Shown: positions 23,067 to 34,246, counted from the first letter of the stretch. The stretch is 64,000 nt of DNA from Terana coerulea (GCA_024811115.1 JAKOGH010000755.1:87431-151430); one strand, 5' to 3'. The notes: generated by a model not told the origin, from the letters alone. Made by a program: numbers and translations.

Positions 23067-24413
23067 TCAATCAAGGTCGTTAATGCTGCGGGCCTGGTTC
23101 AGGTGGTGCCTGAGGGCAGCTGATATAATCGCGTTGGTGGTAGCACTGAAAAGAGCGCACACGACGTGAGCATTTCGGTACGGAATCATACGGAAATGTG
23201 GTACTCACTCGTCCGATCGCGCAAGCAGGCCAACGACGTCTTCCCTCTTGAGGCCGAAGATGTGTCCGATGGACTTGAAGATGTCGCCGAAGCTGAATGC
23301 ACCGGACGCAGGGTCGACGTCCGCGCGCGCGAGCAGGCCAACGACTTCCTCCCGCTTCAGACCGAAGATGTGTCCGATGGACTTGAAGAGGTCGCCGAAG
23401 CTGAATGCGCCGGATTGGGGGTCGACGTCCGCGCGAGCGAGCAGCTCAGCCATATCCTCCCGCTTCAACCCGAAGATATGTCCAATCGACTTGAAGATGT
23501 CGCCGAAGCTGAATGCGCCAGACTGAGGGTCGACGTCAGCGCGAGCGAGCAGCTCAGCTACGTCCTCTCTCTTCAGACCGAAGATGTGTCCGATTGACTT
23601 GAAGAGGTCACCGAAGCTGAACGCGCCGGACTCAGGAGCCAACAGCGCGCGCCTGGTTCAGGTGGTGTTGCAGCAGGGCTGACACGAGAGCGCTGGTGGT
23701 GGCACTGAGGCGCAGGCAGGACGTTAGCATGCAATACACAGCTGTCGCGAGGAACATGTCCACTCACTCGTTCGAGCGTGCGAGCAGGCCGACGACGTCC
23801 TCCCGCTTCAACCCAAAGATGTGTCCGATAGACTTGAAGATATCGCCGAAGCTGAACGCGCCCGACTCGGGACCTTGCGTCGTGACTGCAGCGGCGGTCT
23901 GGCGGGCGAGCAGCGCACGCGCGTGGCGGTGCTTGCCCTGGCCTTGCGGGCGGTTCGACGTCTCGCTTTGCGCGCCTTTCGACGCCCGGCCGTGCGACCC
24001 CCTCGACGCCTGGCTCTGACTTTGTCCCTTGCGCTGGCCGCCGTGGCGACCGTGCGCATGCTCGCGCTTGCTCGCCGTGGCACGGAAGGGGCTGCCGTGG
24101 GGCACGTAGGCAAGCCCGTGGTGTCCTTGGAAGCTCTCGTGGGCGAGGATGTCCCCGAACTCGCCGCGCTTGAAGCCGAGGAAGTGGCCGAGGCCGTGGA
24201 TGATGTCGTTGAAGCTCAAGGCACCCGACGCGTCGGTGCCTGCGCTCTGCACATCCCGGGCGAAGATGTTGTCGTATTCAGAAGACCTAAGGCACCGCTG
24301 GATGAGCGAGATGGTGAGAGGTAAAAAGTAAATGTGGCGACGTACGGGTTGGCGAGAACGGGGGCCGCAGCAGCGACGACAGCGAGTGCAATGACGGCCT
24401 TGGATGCGTACAT
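23067..24413 (-). CDS. Secreted Kex2-type repeat protein (KEP-like), paralog A
   Basis: Exon 1 (24413-24346) encodes signal peptide MYASKAVIALAVVAAAAPVL. Exon 2 (24286-23768) encodes LFNDI-type and SGAFSFGDIFKSIGHIFGLKR-type units around a His/Gln/Arg-rich middle. Then either the acceptor at 23705 gives a short C-terminus (ATTSALVSALLQHHLNQAR, stop 23634-23632), or the acceptor at 23653 joins in frame to exon 3 (23652-23209), which carries four more 36-residue repeats, and then to the terminal exon (23145-23067; ATTNAIISAALRHHLNQARS, then INDLD). Every repeat holds Lys-Arg before Glu, the classic Kex2 cleavage context. Fungal KEP precursors are known to be cut into repeated secreted peptides. 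Peptide function is unknown and no defence or signalling role is shown by sequence. A 5'-UTR intron and TATA box are listed separately. Long antisense open frames here are shadows of the repeat. Confidence 0.75.
23209..23636 (-). repeat. Tandem array of four 108-bp coding repeats
   Basis: Four in-frame copies of a 36-residue unit beginning P-x-SGAFSFGD and ending LLARxDxD, with Lys-Arg in the centre. Copies alternate Ile/Leu at one helix position (GDIFK versus GDLFK) and VAEL versus VVGL after the cleavage site, the pattern expected from unequal crossing-over. A fifth near-identical copy lies in the upstream exon at about 23876-23770. Confidence 0.9.
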
Positions 24414-24514
24414 GGTTCGTGAGTTAGAGGGGTACGGGATGAGAGTCGTGAAGAAAGGGCAGGTCGTAAAGAGCCGAAAAAGTTTGAAAAGATGAAAGGT
24501 GAATAAAAGTTAGG

Positions 24515-24568
24515 CTGAAGGCAATAATCAGCAGAGATTCATGGCAAGTTCTGCAGAATGGTACTCAC
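24515..24568 (-). other. 5'-UTR intron of secreted repeat gene A
   Basis: A GTGAGT donor at 24568 follows ggtgccggtcg, and the CTTCAG acceptor ends at 24515, 100 bp before the ATG. The same leader, donor and TTTCAG acceptor are conserved in paralog B (donor at 26358). Conservation across the paralogs supports a real untranslated intron of 54 bp. Confidence 0.6.
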
Positions 24569-24648
24569 CGACCGGCACCTGAACTTGAAAAGAAGTGGCT
24601 GAAAGGAATGAGCAAAGGAGCTGAAGAGCAAGGGTGTTGCTTGCTTAC

Positions 24649-24656
24649 TTTTTATA
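24649..24656 (-). promoter_or_regulatory. TATA box of secreted repeat gene A
   Basis: TATAAAAA on the minus strand about 240 bp upstream of the ATG and about 30 bp before the conserved leader. Paralog B has TATAAAA at the equivalent place (26440-26446). Such strong TATA boxes usually mark inducible or highly expressed fungal genes. Confidence 0.6.
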
Positions 24657-24749
24657 CAAGCAAGCATCTCCGGCCTTCGCATTGTCCCGCACCCATGCGA
24701 TCCGTTCTCTCGGCGGGTGTGTAGTTTTGCCAAGTTCCAATATCTGCTG

Positions 24750-25431
24750 CTACGGAGGCTATGTTCTGATGGGAGTGATGTTCAGATATCGTCACCTTTA
24801 GTCTGCACGGTGAAACTTGATATTCATACCTTACGCACTTGGCGTTTTACCGACGCAGAGCTACGGCCTGTCACGGGAGTTTGTCACAGTGTCGATCCTT
24901 AGATGTCAAGATGCTGGCCTGTCTGTTCCACGACAGCCCAACGCTCAACAAAACATACTCATTATTGCGTGCTGTACCACATTGAGTATAACAAAGCTCC
25001 AAATCAAAAGTGCCGCTACGTATCGCCAGTACTTACTATGGACATGCGCATCAAAAGAGGCGGTACACTTAGCGTACACCACTTTGAGCGGCCGACGCCA
25101 AGCGCAACGCGCAATGTCGTGCGCCACGATCGATCGCGCCTCCAAACGAAGTGCCCATGTGCACATTGTACATGCGTTGTGTATGGCTATGCATCTATGA
25201 TCTGGTAAGTAGAGGGCAAGACCATGACGTGAGCTCGCTGCGACGCTTGGATCACCGTCCTGCAGGATAATTTCGCCTCACCTGTTCTTGACCGTCCGCT
25301 GGAGGTTGTCGCACGCGCACATGCACAAGTATAAATAGGCGAGTTCCTCAACAAACCTCTTGATAACATCGTCCACTATTCCTCTGCGAGGTCGTTACCA
25401 CTGCACTCTCCAACATTCCCCTAAGTCCCCT
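24750..25431. other. Intergenic region upstream of gene A / downstream of gene B
   Basis: No gene recognised. The part near 24830-24910 is similar to the stretch 26580-26700 upstream of gene B (shared ccgacgcagag and gatgctg blocks), so the duplication that made the paralogs includes some 400 bp of upstream DNA. Confidence 0.5.
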
Positions 25432-26191
25432 TCAATCCAGATCGTTGAGAGCACGAGCCGCGTTCATACGGTACCACGCTGAGGCATCGGCATTCGGGGC
25501 GTTGGTAGCAATGCTGAGACCAAGAAATGACATCAGCGTCATAGTGAACATAATAAGTGAGTCGCACGTACTCGTCCGACCGGGCGAGCAGGTCAGCTAT
25601 GGCGAGCAGTGCACGGGCCTTATGGCCGTGATGCTTATGACCGTGCTTGTGGTGCTTTCCTTGCCCTTGCGCATGGCTGGATGTCTGGCCCTGCGTTTCA
25701 GTCTGCCCCTGTCCCTGCGTGCCAGCCTGCCCTGCGGACCGACGGGCGAGCAGCGCCCGTCGACCCACGCCTTGTGTGCCCCAAGACGACTGGCCCTGCG
25801 GTGCCCCACGACGACTGGTCCTGGCGAGCAAGCAACGCTTGTCCCTTGTGGTGCTGGCCACCCATGACCCGGTGCGGTACGTGGTCATGGTGGTGCCCTC
25901 TGCCGGCTTCGCGGGCCAGGATCTCCTCGAGCTCTTCGCGTTTGAATGCACGATTCGGGCCATGGTCAATGGGGGGAAGGAGGTTGAGGAATCGGAAGGC
26001 CCCCGACTCGTCGGTGGAGAGGCTCTGCACGTCCCGAGCGAAGAGGGTGTCGTATTCGTACGAGCTGATGCGATTAAAACCTAGATGAGCAAGTGGTAAC
26101 GTGGGCGCTATGAGACGACGTACGGGTTGGCAAGTGCAGGAGCCGCAGCAGCGACGACAGCGAGGGCAAAAATGACCTTGGATGCGTACAT
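25432..26191 (-). pseudogene. Secreted repeat-protein paralog B, frameshifted by a 25-bp tandem duplication
   Basis: Exon 1 encodes MYASKVIFALAVVAAAAPAL (signal peptide) and ends at the same CCAACCC|GTACGT site as paralog A. Exon 2 reads SYEYDTLFARDVQS, then a single unit-like segment with AFKREELEEILARE and a His-rich stretch. After QDQSSWGT the frame is lost because a 25-bp segment is tandemly duplicated (25776-25825). Past it, the other frame continues with GQSSWGTQGVGRRALLARR, Gln/Gly/His repeats and LLARSDE, then the conserved phase-2 intron and terminal exon (25432-25518; ending NAARALNDLD). Read as is, the protein would end early. It lacks the 36-residue array of paralog A. It could still make a truncated secreted product, or the duplication could be an assembly artefact. 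Confidence 0.7.
25776..25825. repeat. 25-bp direct tandem duplication inside paralog B
   Basis: Two adjacent copies beginning gtgccccaagacgactgg (25776-25800) and gtgccccacgacgactgg (25801-25825) differ at a few positions. 25 is not a multiple of three, so the duplication shifts the frame of the host gene. Confidence 0.9.
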
Positions 26192-26439
26192 GATTCAAAA
26201 ATGTGCAAGGGTACGAGGTGGGTGTCGTGGAGAATGGGTGATTAATGAAGAGCCGAAAAGAATGGGAGAAATGAAATGCGAAATAAAATAATAACAGCTA
26301 GGCTGAAAGTAATTCTGAGCAGGATGCACAATGATTCCGGAAGACGAGGTGCACTCACCGACCGGCACCTGAACCCTAGAAAAAGTGGCTGAGAGAAATG
26401 AGCTGAGGAGCTGGAGGGTAGGAGCTTTCGCATGCCCAG

Positions 26440-26446
26440 TTTTATA
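26440..26446 (-). promoter_or_regulatory. TATA box of secreted repeat gene B
   Basis: TATAAAA on the minus strand, placed like that of paralog A relative to the conserved untranslated leader. Confidence 0.5.
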
Positions 26447-27272
26447 CCTGTACACGAATGCGTATCCGGGGCGAGCATTGCTCCGTGCACATGTCGGCCA
26501 ACAAAGTGCGCTGTCGAAGGCATTACGAAGGCTGAGTGCCGTCGCAATCTGTGTGCTCGCAACACAAATCGCGATGCAATATTGCTTCACGCACTCAACC
26601 TCTCGCCGACGCAGAATTGTCGTCCCCGGATATCTTTGTTTCCCTCTCAAACCCTCCAGGATTGGCGTTCACACCGTCATTCCCTAAATGTCGCGATGCT
26701 GACATCCTAGACTCCGATCGTTTCCATCATAACCTGAAGGTCGGGAAGAATTCGTTGAGTTCTTCGGTATCATGATAGGACCATGAGAGATGCTGGTTAC
26801 ATACCGCCAGCAGTGCCTCCTGGTGGATGGGCGTAGCAGGCTAGGACTTCAGACACTCGGGCCTAGAGGAATCTTCCTGTACCATGTAAGTAACTGCTGC
26901 TGACGAGGGCTCAAAATCGTGGAGGGCCTCCACATAGCAGGCTGTATCAGTTGATTGCGAAACGGGGCATCAAGTCATACCGCACAAGAACTTGCGTCGC
27001 AACTGTAAGACTGCGACGCTACCATAGCGCGTTTGTTCGCCTAACATCCCTCGACAGTCCGCTGACCGCTTCCGATTTATCATGGCGTCAGAGCAAATCT
27101 CGCCGATGCATGGATTGGTCTATAGAGAAAGTCCAAGTCAAGAAACAACGTATAATGTACTAGCATCACAAAATAACACAACAACAAACCATGGGTGATG
27201 CAACAGCAGATGATACAGTACGCTAGCTTCCCGGGATGACAGAGTGAATGGAGAAGGAAACGTCGCGAGAGC
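26447..27272. other. Intergenic region
   Basis: About 830 bp. The first 300 bp resemble the upstream region of gene A; the remainder lies between the gene B promoter and the 3' end of the IML2 gene. No further gene was recognised. Confidence 0.5.
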
Positions 27273-29866
27273 TCATAGACGCCTATTAAGCTCAAGAGCT
27301 TCAAGCGCAGCATTCGTGCGTATATGAACGGCGTTCTAAGTATAGATTAGTACAGGCCTTTATGTTCTGCAGTACTACACTCACCTCCATGCTATACTTC
27401 CCTAGAAAAACGCACACAATCCTCAGTTACACCGTGGCAGTGAAGTGAATGGAGGAGCAACACATACCTTGCGCGACGCCGGTGGTGTTTCCAGTGGTTT
27501 GCCTGTTGAGTCGTTATCTTAGAAATCCACTCTTGGCTTCACGAGAGGACACGTACCGGTCATGACAAGCTCTAGATGCTGACGAGCGCTTGCAACATCT
27601 CCCTTACATGCGAGAAGACGTCCCAGTTCATAATCTAAACTTCCTTGGATAAATAGACGAGAGAAAGTGCTGCTTACGGGTGTAATATAGTAGGTAGTGA
27701 TCATACTGGATGTTGGAAGCGTCTTTCAGCACACCCTCGAATGCAGCGACGGCGATGGTTTCTGCTGCAGTCTTTGCAGACTCAGACTCTTCTGACGCCT
27801 CTAAGATAGCATCCGCATCCTATGAGCGAAACCTGAGTATATGCGCGCAAGCAGTTACAGAGGTTCGCTTACTGGATAGGCAATGTACCGAAGACATATG
27901 CCTTGCAGGAAGCGCGCCAAGCAGAGGTCGTCCCAATAGCCCTTCCCGCCTTCGTATTGCGAGGGATCCGCTTTGTGTGGCTCGAGCTTGGCCAGTATGG
28001 CTTCTACCTGAGTCAACATCTTGGTCTTGATCACCTCTCTTGGTGCATGGGCAATCCCCAGGAAGATGTAGGCGAATTCCAAGCCGGGGAGAGCCAGACG
28101 ATGACCCTGCTCCTCAAATTTGCGGGCCTTACGAGCGACGAATTTCTGTATACAAGTTGAGGTTACTCCGCGACCACCGAAGGAGAGATAGAGCGGACCT
28201 CAAGTGGTATTGACTTTCCGGCGATACGCTGCCGGAGGTCAGGCACTTGATGCATCAACCGTTTGGCTTCTTCTCGGCCGCCTTCTCGCCAAGCTCCAGC
28301 TGGCAGACTGCAGTACCGTACGCGTACGTCGCTTTCGACCACTAGCAGCACACCGCGTTTGAATATTCAATCCGAGAAGGAGACTCGAGGTATGCTTACT
28401 GTGGCTTCCGCGTGGAGATTACGCCAGCAGTCCAGCGAAGCAGGGATGTCCCAAAGCGCCAGGTTGGCCACTGCCATCTCCCAAAACGAGATATGGTGCA
28501 GATTGCGATATTGGTTCTGGACCTCCATGGCACGCTTGTAGTAGGCGAGGCCTTCTGCAGGCTGGCTGCGACACAGCTTTAGACGGCCTTGGGCAAATAG
28601 ATAAAATACGCCTGGCGTATTCAATCCCAATGAGCATATAGTAATATTCTGCGTATCGGCGACGTACCATTGGGGTACTGCTTGATGTTGTAATTTATAA
28701 TCTTCTCTGCCATCTTCATGTCCACGCCCTCGAAGGTGAACGAGGAAAATACGAGATGGAATATAATCAGCCCCATGTCGCAGATTGGCCGACGAATGCC
28801 TTCCTGCTCTGAGATTGATGAGCAACCCGTAGACAGGTCGAGATAAACGAATCACACCATACGATATTGAAGGTTCGTCCGATTCTTCGGTCCAGCCGCC
28901 AGCTTTATACAGCATTCGCAGGCCAAGCTGCCGGTCGCCTTTGTATCCAAACAGCTCGATCAGGGTAAGGAGTCTTGAGGGCATCATGGACAGTATCAGG
29001 TTCGACATGCCGACACCGAGGCACACTCCTGTGCGGAAGTGTGCATCTATGGTTATGTCTTCAGGGCCTTTCCCTTTTGCTTGAGCGGCGGCGTCTGCTT
29101 CCTCCAGAAATTTGCCCAGTTGACGGTACGTGTTGAAGGCCGCCCGCATGTTCAAGCTGAATAACGGGGATTTTGAATATGAATCAATGCTAGTAGTATT
29201 ATAAGACTCACGCTTCCTTGATGAACGCAAACCAGTCCCCAGAATAAGCTATACCTACAAGAGCCTGAAGGTGTCAGAAGACCCGTTGATTACAAGTTAG
29301 CAACATAGCTACCTTCTCGAAGAGCCCCTCCGCATAGATAAGCTCGGCATGCCTTTCAACTTCCGTCATTGACTTGATGAAGCCCACGCCAGATGTATTG
29401 AGTGAGCCAATAACAAGGCCGGCGAGACGCGTAGGCAGCGCGGCTGAACGCTTCCTGTGCTGCTGAGCTATAGCATTGCCGTGCTTGACGTGATTGATAG
29501 CAGCAAGCAAGTCCTAAGCAGCCATTCTATATAAACGAGCTTCCTAGAAGAAAACGTGTGCGAACTCACCTCGTCCTCGAATGACATCAGACCCTTCACC
29601 ACCTGAATTAATCCGAACCCAGTCGCGAAGTACAGACGTTCCCTGCATCTCATGTGAGAAGAGAATTGAGTTCATTTGCGGCACACGTACTTCTTTGCGT
29701 CGCTTTTGTTGCAGTATTCCTCGGATTCAATCATGTGTGAAGCCAAGAAGAGGTGTAGAGCGTATGCAATCCCCGGTAGGTCTTTGAGGGCCTTCTTGGG
29801 AGCGTAAGGCACCTCCGGAGCGGGCGGCTCGACTAGCCAAGCAGGCGGTGGGTATTTGGAGGTCAT
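27273..29866 (-). CDS. IML2: Iml2/TTC39-family mitochondrial outer-membrane protein (DUF3808)
   Basis: Starts MTSKYPPPAWLVEPPAPEV at 29866 (an ATG five codons upstream is also open). About ten exons. Diagnostic segments in order: GFGLIQVVKGLMSFEDE, IKHG-like DLLAAINHVKHGNA, GVGFIKSMTEVERHAELIYA, LNMRAAFNTYRQLGKFLEEA, DAHFRTGVCLGVGMSNLILS with MMPSRLLTLIELFGYKGDR, VFYLFAQGRLKLCRS, RNLHHISFWEMAVANLAL, LACKGDVASARQHLELVM and the final exon NAVHIRTNAALEALEL with stop 27275-27273. These are the TPR-like repeats of the Iml2/TTC39 family. In yeast Iml2 takes part in lipid-droplet-linked clearance of protein inclusions at mitochondria and the nucleus; the same role here is inferred. The length of the model fits the family. 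No defects seen. Confidence 0.88.
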
Positions 29867-29881
29867 GGTAGGAGCAACCAA

Positions 29882-30252
29882 GGTTATAGAGAGCTCAACG
29901 AGTCCAGTGCCTGTGTGTAGGGCTCGGGGCCAGTACCAGGTCTGTGGTCAGAAACGCTGGTGGCGGTGATATTGGGGGCGCTGAGATGCCAGCCCTCCTG
30001 AATCACTGGGGTTTGATAGGATTACAGAAGGCCGTTATGTAGGAGTCATGAAGTCGCCAGAGATTCTATCAGTCAACCAAAGAGCAATGCGAGGTGGTTG
30101 TAGCTTGGTCGTAGCAAGCAGTAAGTAGCGGAATGAAGCCAGAGCTCGGCTTACCTAGTCTCCCTAGGCAGAGTAGACAGACTCAGATGTGACGGACGGT
30201 CGTCTGTCTGACGTCTGCTTTTTCAACCGGGGTCTTAGGCACTAGTCTGCCA
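29882..30252. other. Promoter region of IML2 gene
   Basis: About 370 bp upstream of the IML2 start without an open gene. No TATA box was recognised. Confidence 0.4.
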
Positions 30253-31340
30253 TCAGCCGACATGCCGCTTACTCAGAGGCCAAGCAAGATCAAACAACGC
30301 GATGTTCAACGCGTAGAGGACCATGCGACATCCCACTGCACTCGCGTTCTGTGTGCCTACTTGCACACAGATATTTTCACAATAACATATACCCCTCTTG
30401 AACTTACCAGAAGGGATAATAATTGCACCCGCTTCACTGCGCCTGGCGTAGTGATTAATCAAGCCATCCAGAATCATGGCGCCTTGACCGGCGTAGAAGT
30501 GTTTATTTGCATTTAGTAAGAAGCTTATATAGACATCTCTAAAGGCATTTAGTTGCTGTTCAACGTGTGCTGTGAAGCTCCAGGCTGAAAGGCTAACCAA
30601 GGCGTGGGAGACGCCAATGCCCCAGTGCGTCCGGGGCCTGTCTTAGCAGTAGTGATTTCCTATCAAATGCTGCAGAAAAACAGACAAAGGTGTACCTATT
30701 GAAGGTGATTTTTATGTCATTGTATGATAGCAGAGTCTCCCCAGTGTCTTCTCACAGTATCGTCGTCTCCTCCGGTAACAAAGGCAGCACAGCGAGGGAA
30801 AGGCGCTTGATGACTAATATATCCAGATCGAGCGAGAATCGCCATATATGGGACTAGTGCTTAAGGCCCACGCGTCAGAAAACAGACTAGGCTTACCCGG
30901 CCTTTCGGCATGTCATACTTCTGAGTCAAACCTGGCGTTTGAATGCTCTTCCAGAAATGATTTGCCTCTTTTCGCACAAAGATCAGCGCAATTCGCTTAC
31001 GCTCATTACCTTATCCAAAACAAGACCAATTATGATCCCAATTTCCACGCCGTTGTCGGTCCGAAGCAAAACGCCAGAAAGTCTACTAATATTCACCGCA
31101 GGTGGCACCATGTAAGTAATGTACAGACAACGGAATACATCCAGAGCCATAGGAGAGACGACAATAGGGTAGGAGGCAGAACGCAAAGCACACTATCACG
31201 AAGGATGTCTCGGGTATAAGTCCAAAGCAGAAGGTCAACTCATCACAGAACGACGTGCGAGGAAAACAGGGTAGAGAGCAACAAAGAACGAACGTGAGGT
31301 AAGGAGTGGACATACTAAACGATTGGCGAAGAATCCTCAT
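30253..31340 (-). CDS. Possible multi-exon membrane protein gene, model incomplete
   Basis: Minus-strand open segments have a membrane-protein flavour: 31340-31190 (SFVIVCFAFCLLPYC), 31186-30983 (SPMALDVFRCLYITYMVPPA, then GVEIGIIIGLVLDKVMS), and 30600-30410 (AFRDVYISFLLNANK, GQGAMILDGLINHYARRSEA). They are separated by stretches with plausible splice signals. I could not join them into one convincing reading frame and do not recognise the family. It may be a genuine gene or a decaying one. Confidence 0.3.
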
Positions 31341-31343
31341 AGA

Positions 31344-34246
31344 TCATGGTGATGAAAATTGAAACAGCTCGTGCTCGTAGTCATCGGCACCCAAATCAAG
31401 CGTGGGCATATCGCCCAGCATATGTTCGTGCTCCGGACGGAGATGGAGGCTTTCGGGCGACCCAGTCACCATCGAAAAGTTAGCTGTCGTGGGAGAGATA
31501 TTCCCAACTGAAGACAAGCTGTGTTGCGGCGCGTGGGAGGCTGAGGCGTTTCGTGCAACGGGTTTGCCAATGACCATCGTCGCCGAATGCGGGGATCCGG
31601 ACGCGGTCGAATGTGCGACCGCCTGGTCGGGCGCCCCACCATCTTCGTGCATAAGCATGGTCATGTTGCTCGGTACGACGGGGAATATGGAGGAAGAGGC
31701 GCTGAAACGCCTCCGTTGCGAGCTGGTATATGAGGCGGAATCTTTGCTGAGTCTAACGGAGGAAGGCATAGTGGGTTCATGGATGGGGTGTGGCTGCGTC
31801 TGCAAGTCGGTCCTCTCTGCGTGTAGGTCTTCCGCGCTCGATCGCAATGATGTGTGCAGACGACTGGCAGGGTAGCCTCGTCGGCTCGTGTCAGCAGTCG
31901 TTTGCCCCGTGAATCGGGACAGGCCACGTCGGCCCATGGTCGATGTCGACGGTGGGTTGAATGGCTGAGTAAACTGCAGCTTATGCAGCTCCTCTCGCGT
32001 AGCCTCGAGTTGTTCTTCGGTGTACTGAAGTCTGTCACGCAGTTGGCCGTTCTCTTCACGGAGCATCCGAGCGGTCCTTTGCGAGTCCGCTAGAGCGCTC
32101 AAGAGGGCACCGGTCTCCAGGGCGTGCTTATCCTGCAGCGAGCCCAGCTCTTCCTGTAGCTGCCTCTGTATAGAGGTCGAAGAAACCGAGGTCGGAGCCG
32201 TTGATGCTCTTGAGAATGTCGTGCGTGGCGTGGACGAACTCTCGGAGATTGGTGTACCGATGACCGACATGCCTTCCGAGCCGTTCCGTGAGATGCTTCC
32301 ACTGCGCCGTCCCCATGACGTCGACGAGCCCATATCAGAGAAGCCTGCACGAGAAGGTGTATAGTGCGACCTGAAATCGCGCTCGCTGCGCGATGCGCTG
32401 AACCCATACCGAGACCCAGGACGACTTCCAGGTTGAGGTGAAGAGTCTTTATCTCCATCGAGCAGTCCTGCGGCAGCGAATGCCTTCGCGGTCCTGGGAC
32501 CGAGCCAGTCCACTGGCCGCTTCGACGGAGGATCGTACGGCGAACCGCCTTCCGACAAGCTTGCGCTGCGGTCTCTGATAATCATGCGCGGACGATCAGC
32601 TCCACTGTCGAGACTCGGTCGGACTCCGTTCACGTTCATCCGCCTGCCAGCAGCGGGGCCTACGGCTGACGGGGACCTAGAAGACACAGACTCTGAACCG
32701 TCATACCCGGGAGACGACTGGGGGATGGCAGGAGCCGTGTTCCCGCACGTGAGCTGTTCGCAGCGGGTAGGTACCGCGAAGGTGCAGCCAAACGAGAGGC
32801 ACCAACATTGCGTGACTCTGTGTCAGGGCCGCCGGAAGAGTTCGGCCTAGGCGGCAAATCAGCTTCGCTACGGAGGGGAGAAGGTCTCCGTCTCGGGAGC
32901 TGCAAACTTGCTCGACCACCACTCTCAGACGGTGGTTGTGATTGCGAAGGAGAGCGTCCAAGGCCAAAGTGAGAAGGGCGTTCCGAAGCAGAGCGAGCAA
33001 GACGTGGGATGGGAGCAAAAGGTGGCTCCTTCGATGAAGACGGCGACTGGTGTAAGGGAGACGGAGGAGATGCCGGGAGACGAGTGCTCAGCACCGGTGA
33101 AGGGCCAGAGGACAAAGCTTGCGCTTGCCTGGTACGAGGGGACGATGATGGTGAATCGAATCTGGAATGCGTTGGACTCCGTTGTGGCGAGGACGCTGGA
33201 CCGACTGCAGCACGCAATGCGGGGTCTTTCGTGTTCAGCATATGAGGACTGAGTAAAGCGGCCAGGTCGGAGTCTACTGCGCCCAAATGTAAGCTTGAGT
33301 TTGCCTGATGCTCTACGCCTTCTAAGATAGGTGAATGACCCGCATCCTCGACGACTACGCCGCTTAGCCAATCCTCGCGTGGGCCCGACTGAGACATTGC
33401 AGCGAGAACTTCACTGGTTAGGTCTGACGTCGAAAGGTCGAGGACAACGGAAGTATCCAAGACGTCGTCATCCAGATGTTTCTCTTGAACAGAATATGGC
33501 GACCTTGGGATGCGGAAAATGCTGGTGGCTACCGAGTTGTCAGGGCTTGGGAGATGTTTGGATATCCCAGATGTTTCTGCTTCGAGTATGGTGGATAAAT
33601 CTGAGGCACCGACTATTGAGAGCATCGCTATCTCACAACATGAGTATGGTATGGCTAAGTAAGGGTGCTATTACATGCCTGGTTGCTGAACTGTTGGTTC
33701 TTCGCCGTGCGACGATAGCGTGGATACCCGGGACACAGGAGACCAGCTTTCGAGTGTTCGTTCAGGCGTTCGTGGATGAAGTAGGAGTCTTGACTGAAGG
33801 TCTTCATTGTCTATCAATGGTTCGTCCACTCGGTGGGAGAGCTGGATGGAGAGCACCGGTAGTGTGTCTTCACGCTTGAGTGACGGCAGTTGGGGCGCAG
33901 ACACGCTGCGGTCGCCATTGGTCGAGCGTCGTATACCGCCAAAGGAAGGGCGTGAAGGGCCGGCGGACTGAGGTGTGTTGGTATGACTAGGAGTGGCAGA
34001 CTGAGTCTTGCCAGGGCCAAATGAGAGTAGGTTTCGGAATGAACGGAAGGGAGTCATGCTGCTCGCTGGCGGACTTGCGCTCCCAATAGGATGTGTAGGG
34101 CTGCCACTGACAGCCAGATGTCTAGAAGATGGACCCAAGCCGAGATGAGGAGTAGACAGAGAGCTCGGTAGTGAGCTCTGCGACGGCCTAGGTGCCATGA
34201 CGGGAATTTGTGACTGCATTAGTTTGGACCTTGCTTCTGTCGCCAT
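31344..34246 (-). CDS. Ser/Pro-rich protein with C-terminal coiled coil, function unknown
   Basis: Starts MATEARSKLMQSQIPVM at 34246 and stops at 31346-31344. The first three quarters are low-complexity Ser/Pro/Arg, with many SP/TP sites (for example SPQRSPTHSRFDSPSSSP). A coiled coil of about 70 residues follows near 32190-31960 (QRQLQEELGSLQDKH, LREENGQLRDRLQYTEEQLE), then a Ser-rich tail ending EHELFQFSSP. Two introns are inferred: one near 33675-33612, where a GC donor (AG|GCATGT) is needed to keep frame, and one of 98 bp near 32785-32688 (GTACCT...CTTCTAG). A shorter 31-bp intron would not restore frame. Composition suggests a phosphoregulated scaffold or cytoskeleton-linked protein, but no domain supports a specific role. 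Confidence 0.7.

Noticed and set aside
23166..23597. Long plus-strand open frame with repeated acidic units opposite the secreted repeat array
   Set aside because: It is the antisense shadow of the 108-bp tandem repeat; the minus strand has signal peptide, splice sites and paralog support.
31402..31875. 157-codon plus-strand open frame
   Set aside because: Shadow of the Ser/Pro-rich coiled-coil gene; no start context, domain or splice partner.
32660..32690. 31-bp GTATGA...TCTAG intron in the coiled-coil gene
   Set aside because: Too short for a normal intron; a 98-bp intron with the same acceptor restores frame and phase.
33009..33252. Plus-strand open frames of about 100 codons over the Ser/Pro-rich gene
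   Set aside because: Also antisense shadows of low-complexity coding sequence.
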